A stretch of 15,400 bases of DNA from Bacteroidales bacterium UBA1208 (lineage in GTDB: Bacteria; Bacteroidota; Bacteroidia; Bacteroidales; P3), in the NCBI GenBank assembly GCA_002309955.1, contig DBXQ01000089.1, forward strand, positions 14,837 to 30,236. The letters run 5' to 3'. The position numbers and the translations under genes are program-made. Positions 14,036 through 15,400 of this stretch are shown in pieces (the stretch's first letter is position 1; the number at the start of each line of letters is the position of its first letter). The notes beneath the pieces are model-generated. The model saw only the letters and a list, made by a program, of their open reading frames with translations. It did no database searches and was not told the DNA's origin.

Positions 14036-15400
14036 TCAGTTGTTGAGGATGAGTTCGGCTACATTTTCGACGTGTTGGGTATGGGGAAACATGTCGACGG
14101 GCTGGATGCGGCCTAAGCGGTAGCGGGATGAGAGGAGGCTGATGTCTCGGGCTTGTGTGGCGGGGTTGCAGCTGACATAGACTATGCGGCGGGGTTGCAT
14201 GGCGAGGAGTTGTTCCACGACTTTTTCGTGCATGCCAGCACGGGGAGGGTCGGTGACAACGACGTCGGGACGGCCTTGTTGGGCGACAAACTCGGGAGTG
14301 AGGACTTTGGCCATGTCGCCTGCGAAGAAACGGGTGTTGTCAATATGGTTGGCAAGGGCATTTTCGCGTGCGGCGATAATGGAGTCTTCTACATATTCAA
14401 TACCTGTGATTTGTCGGCACATGTGGGCTAAGAACAATGCAATGGTGCCGGTGCCGGTATAAAGGTCGTAGACGGTGTCGTCGGGGGATAGTTCGGCGTA
14501 TTGCGCCACGAACGAGTAGAGGCGTTGGGCTTGGGGCGAGTTGGTTTGGTAGAAGGTTTGGGGTCGGATGGTGAAGTGGAGGGGCGATGCACCGTTGTAG
14601 CCTTGCATGATTTCTTGGACATGGTCTTGCCCGGCATAAGTGACGGAGGGGAGGTCTGCGTACGAGTCGTTGAATTTATCGTTGAGGATGTATTGGAGGG
14701 AGGTGATTTGTGGAAAGGTGTCGCGCAGGTGGTTCATTAGGCCTTCCCATCCGGGATGACGTTCGGCAATGACAAGGACGACCATCCATTGTCCAGTGCC
14801 GGTGTTACGGATGATGAGGTTGCGAAGGCATCCGGTATGGTTGCGGATGTCGTAGAAAGGAAGTTGGTGAGCAAAAGCATAGTCGCGTGCAGCCAGACGT
14901 ATGCTGTCGCTTAGGGATGGCTGGAGGGCGCAGTGCTCAATGTTGAGGACTTTGTCGAAGAGGGTAGGAATGTGGAACCCGAGAGCGCCGGGCTCGGCAG
15001 GAGAGTCGGGGGAAGGAGGCAGGTCGTGCCATGCCCGCGAAGAGAAGGTGAATTCGAGCTTATTGCGATATTCGTATATTTTTTCCGAGCCGCAGATGGA
15101 TTGCATGCCTGAGCAGTCGAGGTGTCCCAGCCGTTCGAAGTTGTCGCGTACTTGTTGCTGTTTGGCAGCTAACTGTTCGCTGTAGCTGAGGGTTTGCCAT
15201 CGGCAGCCGCCACAGGTGCCGAAATGGGGACACTGGGGTTGGGTGCGTTTGTCGGAGTAGTGGTGAATGGCCACTGCTTTCCCTTCGGCATAGTTTTTCT
15301 TTTTTTTGAGTATTTTGATGTCGACAATGTCACCGGGGACGACAAAGGGGACGAAGACAACCATGCCGTCCACCCGGGCAATGGCTTTGCCTTCGGCTCC
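14036..15400 (-). CDS. rlmD: 23S rRNA (uracil-C5)-methyltransferase, RlmD type, N-terminus beyond window
   Basis: RlmD methylates a uridine of 23S rRNA (U1939 in E. coli numbering) at C5 using SAM and has a 4Fe-4S cluster. The frame is open to the right edge. The first in-window codons (GAEGKAIARVDGMVVFVPFV) form the TRAM domain consensus, so the true start is outside; the GTG at 15373 and ATG at 15364 are internal. Numbering from the GTG, the cluster cysteines are C48, C54 and C57 (CPHFGTCGGC) plus C148 (EHCAL). The methyltransferase fold has DLYTGTGTI (303-311) for SAM, TDPPRAG (374-380), and the catalytic cysteine C402 in YVSCNPATQARD. The C-terminus DMFPHTQHVE is the usual ending. With at least 455 residues it fits the family. 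Paralogous enzymes (RlmC, RlmCD, TrmA-like) have similar motifs, so the exact target uridine is inferred. Confidence 0.92.
   Translation of the reverse strand, partial: GAEGKAIARVDGMVVFVPFVVPGDIVDIKILKKKKNYAEGKAVAIHHYSDKRTQPQCPHFGTCGGCRWQTLSYSEQLAAKQQQVRDNFERLGHLDCSGMQSICGSEKIYEYRNKLEFTFSSRAWHDLPPSPDSPAEPGALGFHIPTLFDKVLNIEHCALQPSLSDSIRLAARDYAFAHQLPFYDIRNHTGCLRNLIIRNTGTGQWMVVLVIAERHPGWEGLMNHLRDTFPQITSLQYILNDKFNDSYADLPSVTYAGQDHVQEIMQGYNGASPLHFTIRPQTFYQTNSPQAQRLYSFVAQYAELSPDDTVYDLYTGTGTIALFLAHMCRQITGIEYVEDSIIAARENALANHIDNTRFFAGDMAKVLTPEFVAQQGRPDVVVTDPPRAGMHEKVVEQLLAMQPRRIVYVSCNPATQARDISLLSSRYRLGRIQPVDMFPHTQHVENVAELILNN

Overview
The window looks like a chromosomal core segment of a member of the Bacteroidales (phylum Bacteroidota). 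Four things support this: two secreted proteins end in type IX secretion (T9SS) type A sorting domains; several lipoproteins belong to Bacteroidota-typical families (DUF4292, an ApbE lipoprotein); promoters match the Bacteroidota pattern TTTG-19 nt-TAnnTTTG; and starts are preceded by A-rich sequence rather than Shine-Dalgarno motifs. I see no tRNA, rRNA, insertion sequence, phage gene or CRISPR array.

Layout. (1) 1-1534, leftward: the ribosomal protein operon rplM-rpsI-rpsB, with rpsB cut by the left edge. It has a clear promoter (1504-1534). Two untranslated stretches, ahead of rplM and ahead of rpsB, can fold and may be autoregulatory ribosomal-protein leaders. (2) 1567-3664, leftward: a sugar-nucleotide-type nucleotidyltransferase overlapping a class I methyltransferase with a THUMP-like C-terminus. 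(3) 3793-6874, leftward, tightly packed: TPR lipoprotein, compact DUF4292 lipoprotein, a secreted protein that may be LolA-like, and the tRNA deaminase TadA. (4) 7174-9759, rightward: an 861-residue T9SS cargo protein with a choice-of-anchor-J-like domain, with its own promoter and a strong terminator. It is the only rightward gene. (5) 9760-10206: a convergent intergenic region with two terminators, a short 11-bp tandem repeat and an abrupt pyrimidine/purine switch. (6) 10207-13864, leftward: a T9SS cargo made of seven ~50-residue cysteine repeats, then a strong terminator hairpin directly before the apbE lipoprotein gene, then yicC, closed by a second strong terminator. (7) 14036-15400, leftward: the rRNA methyltransferase gene rlmD, which runs off the right edge.

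The genes fall into two themes. One is translation and RNA: ribosomal proteins, TadA, RlmD, YicC and probably the THUMP-like methyltransferase. The other is the cell envelope and secretion: two T9SS cargoes, three lipoproteins and one more exported protein. No obviously new defence or mobile system is visible. The observations most worth pursuing are the two candidate leaders, the terminator/attenuator at apbE, the cysteine-repeat surface protein and the envelope gene cluster. All family assignments come from reading motifs by eye; no database search was run.
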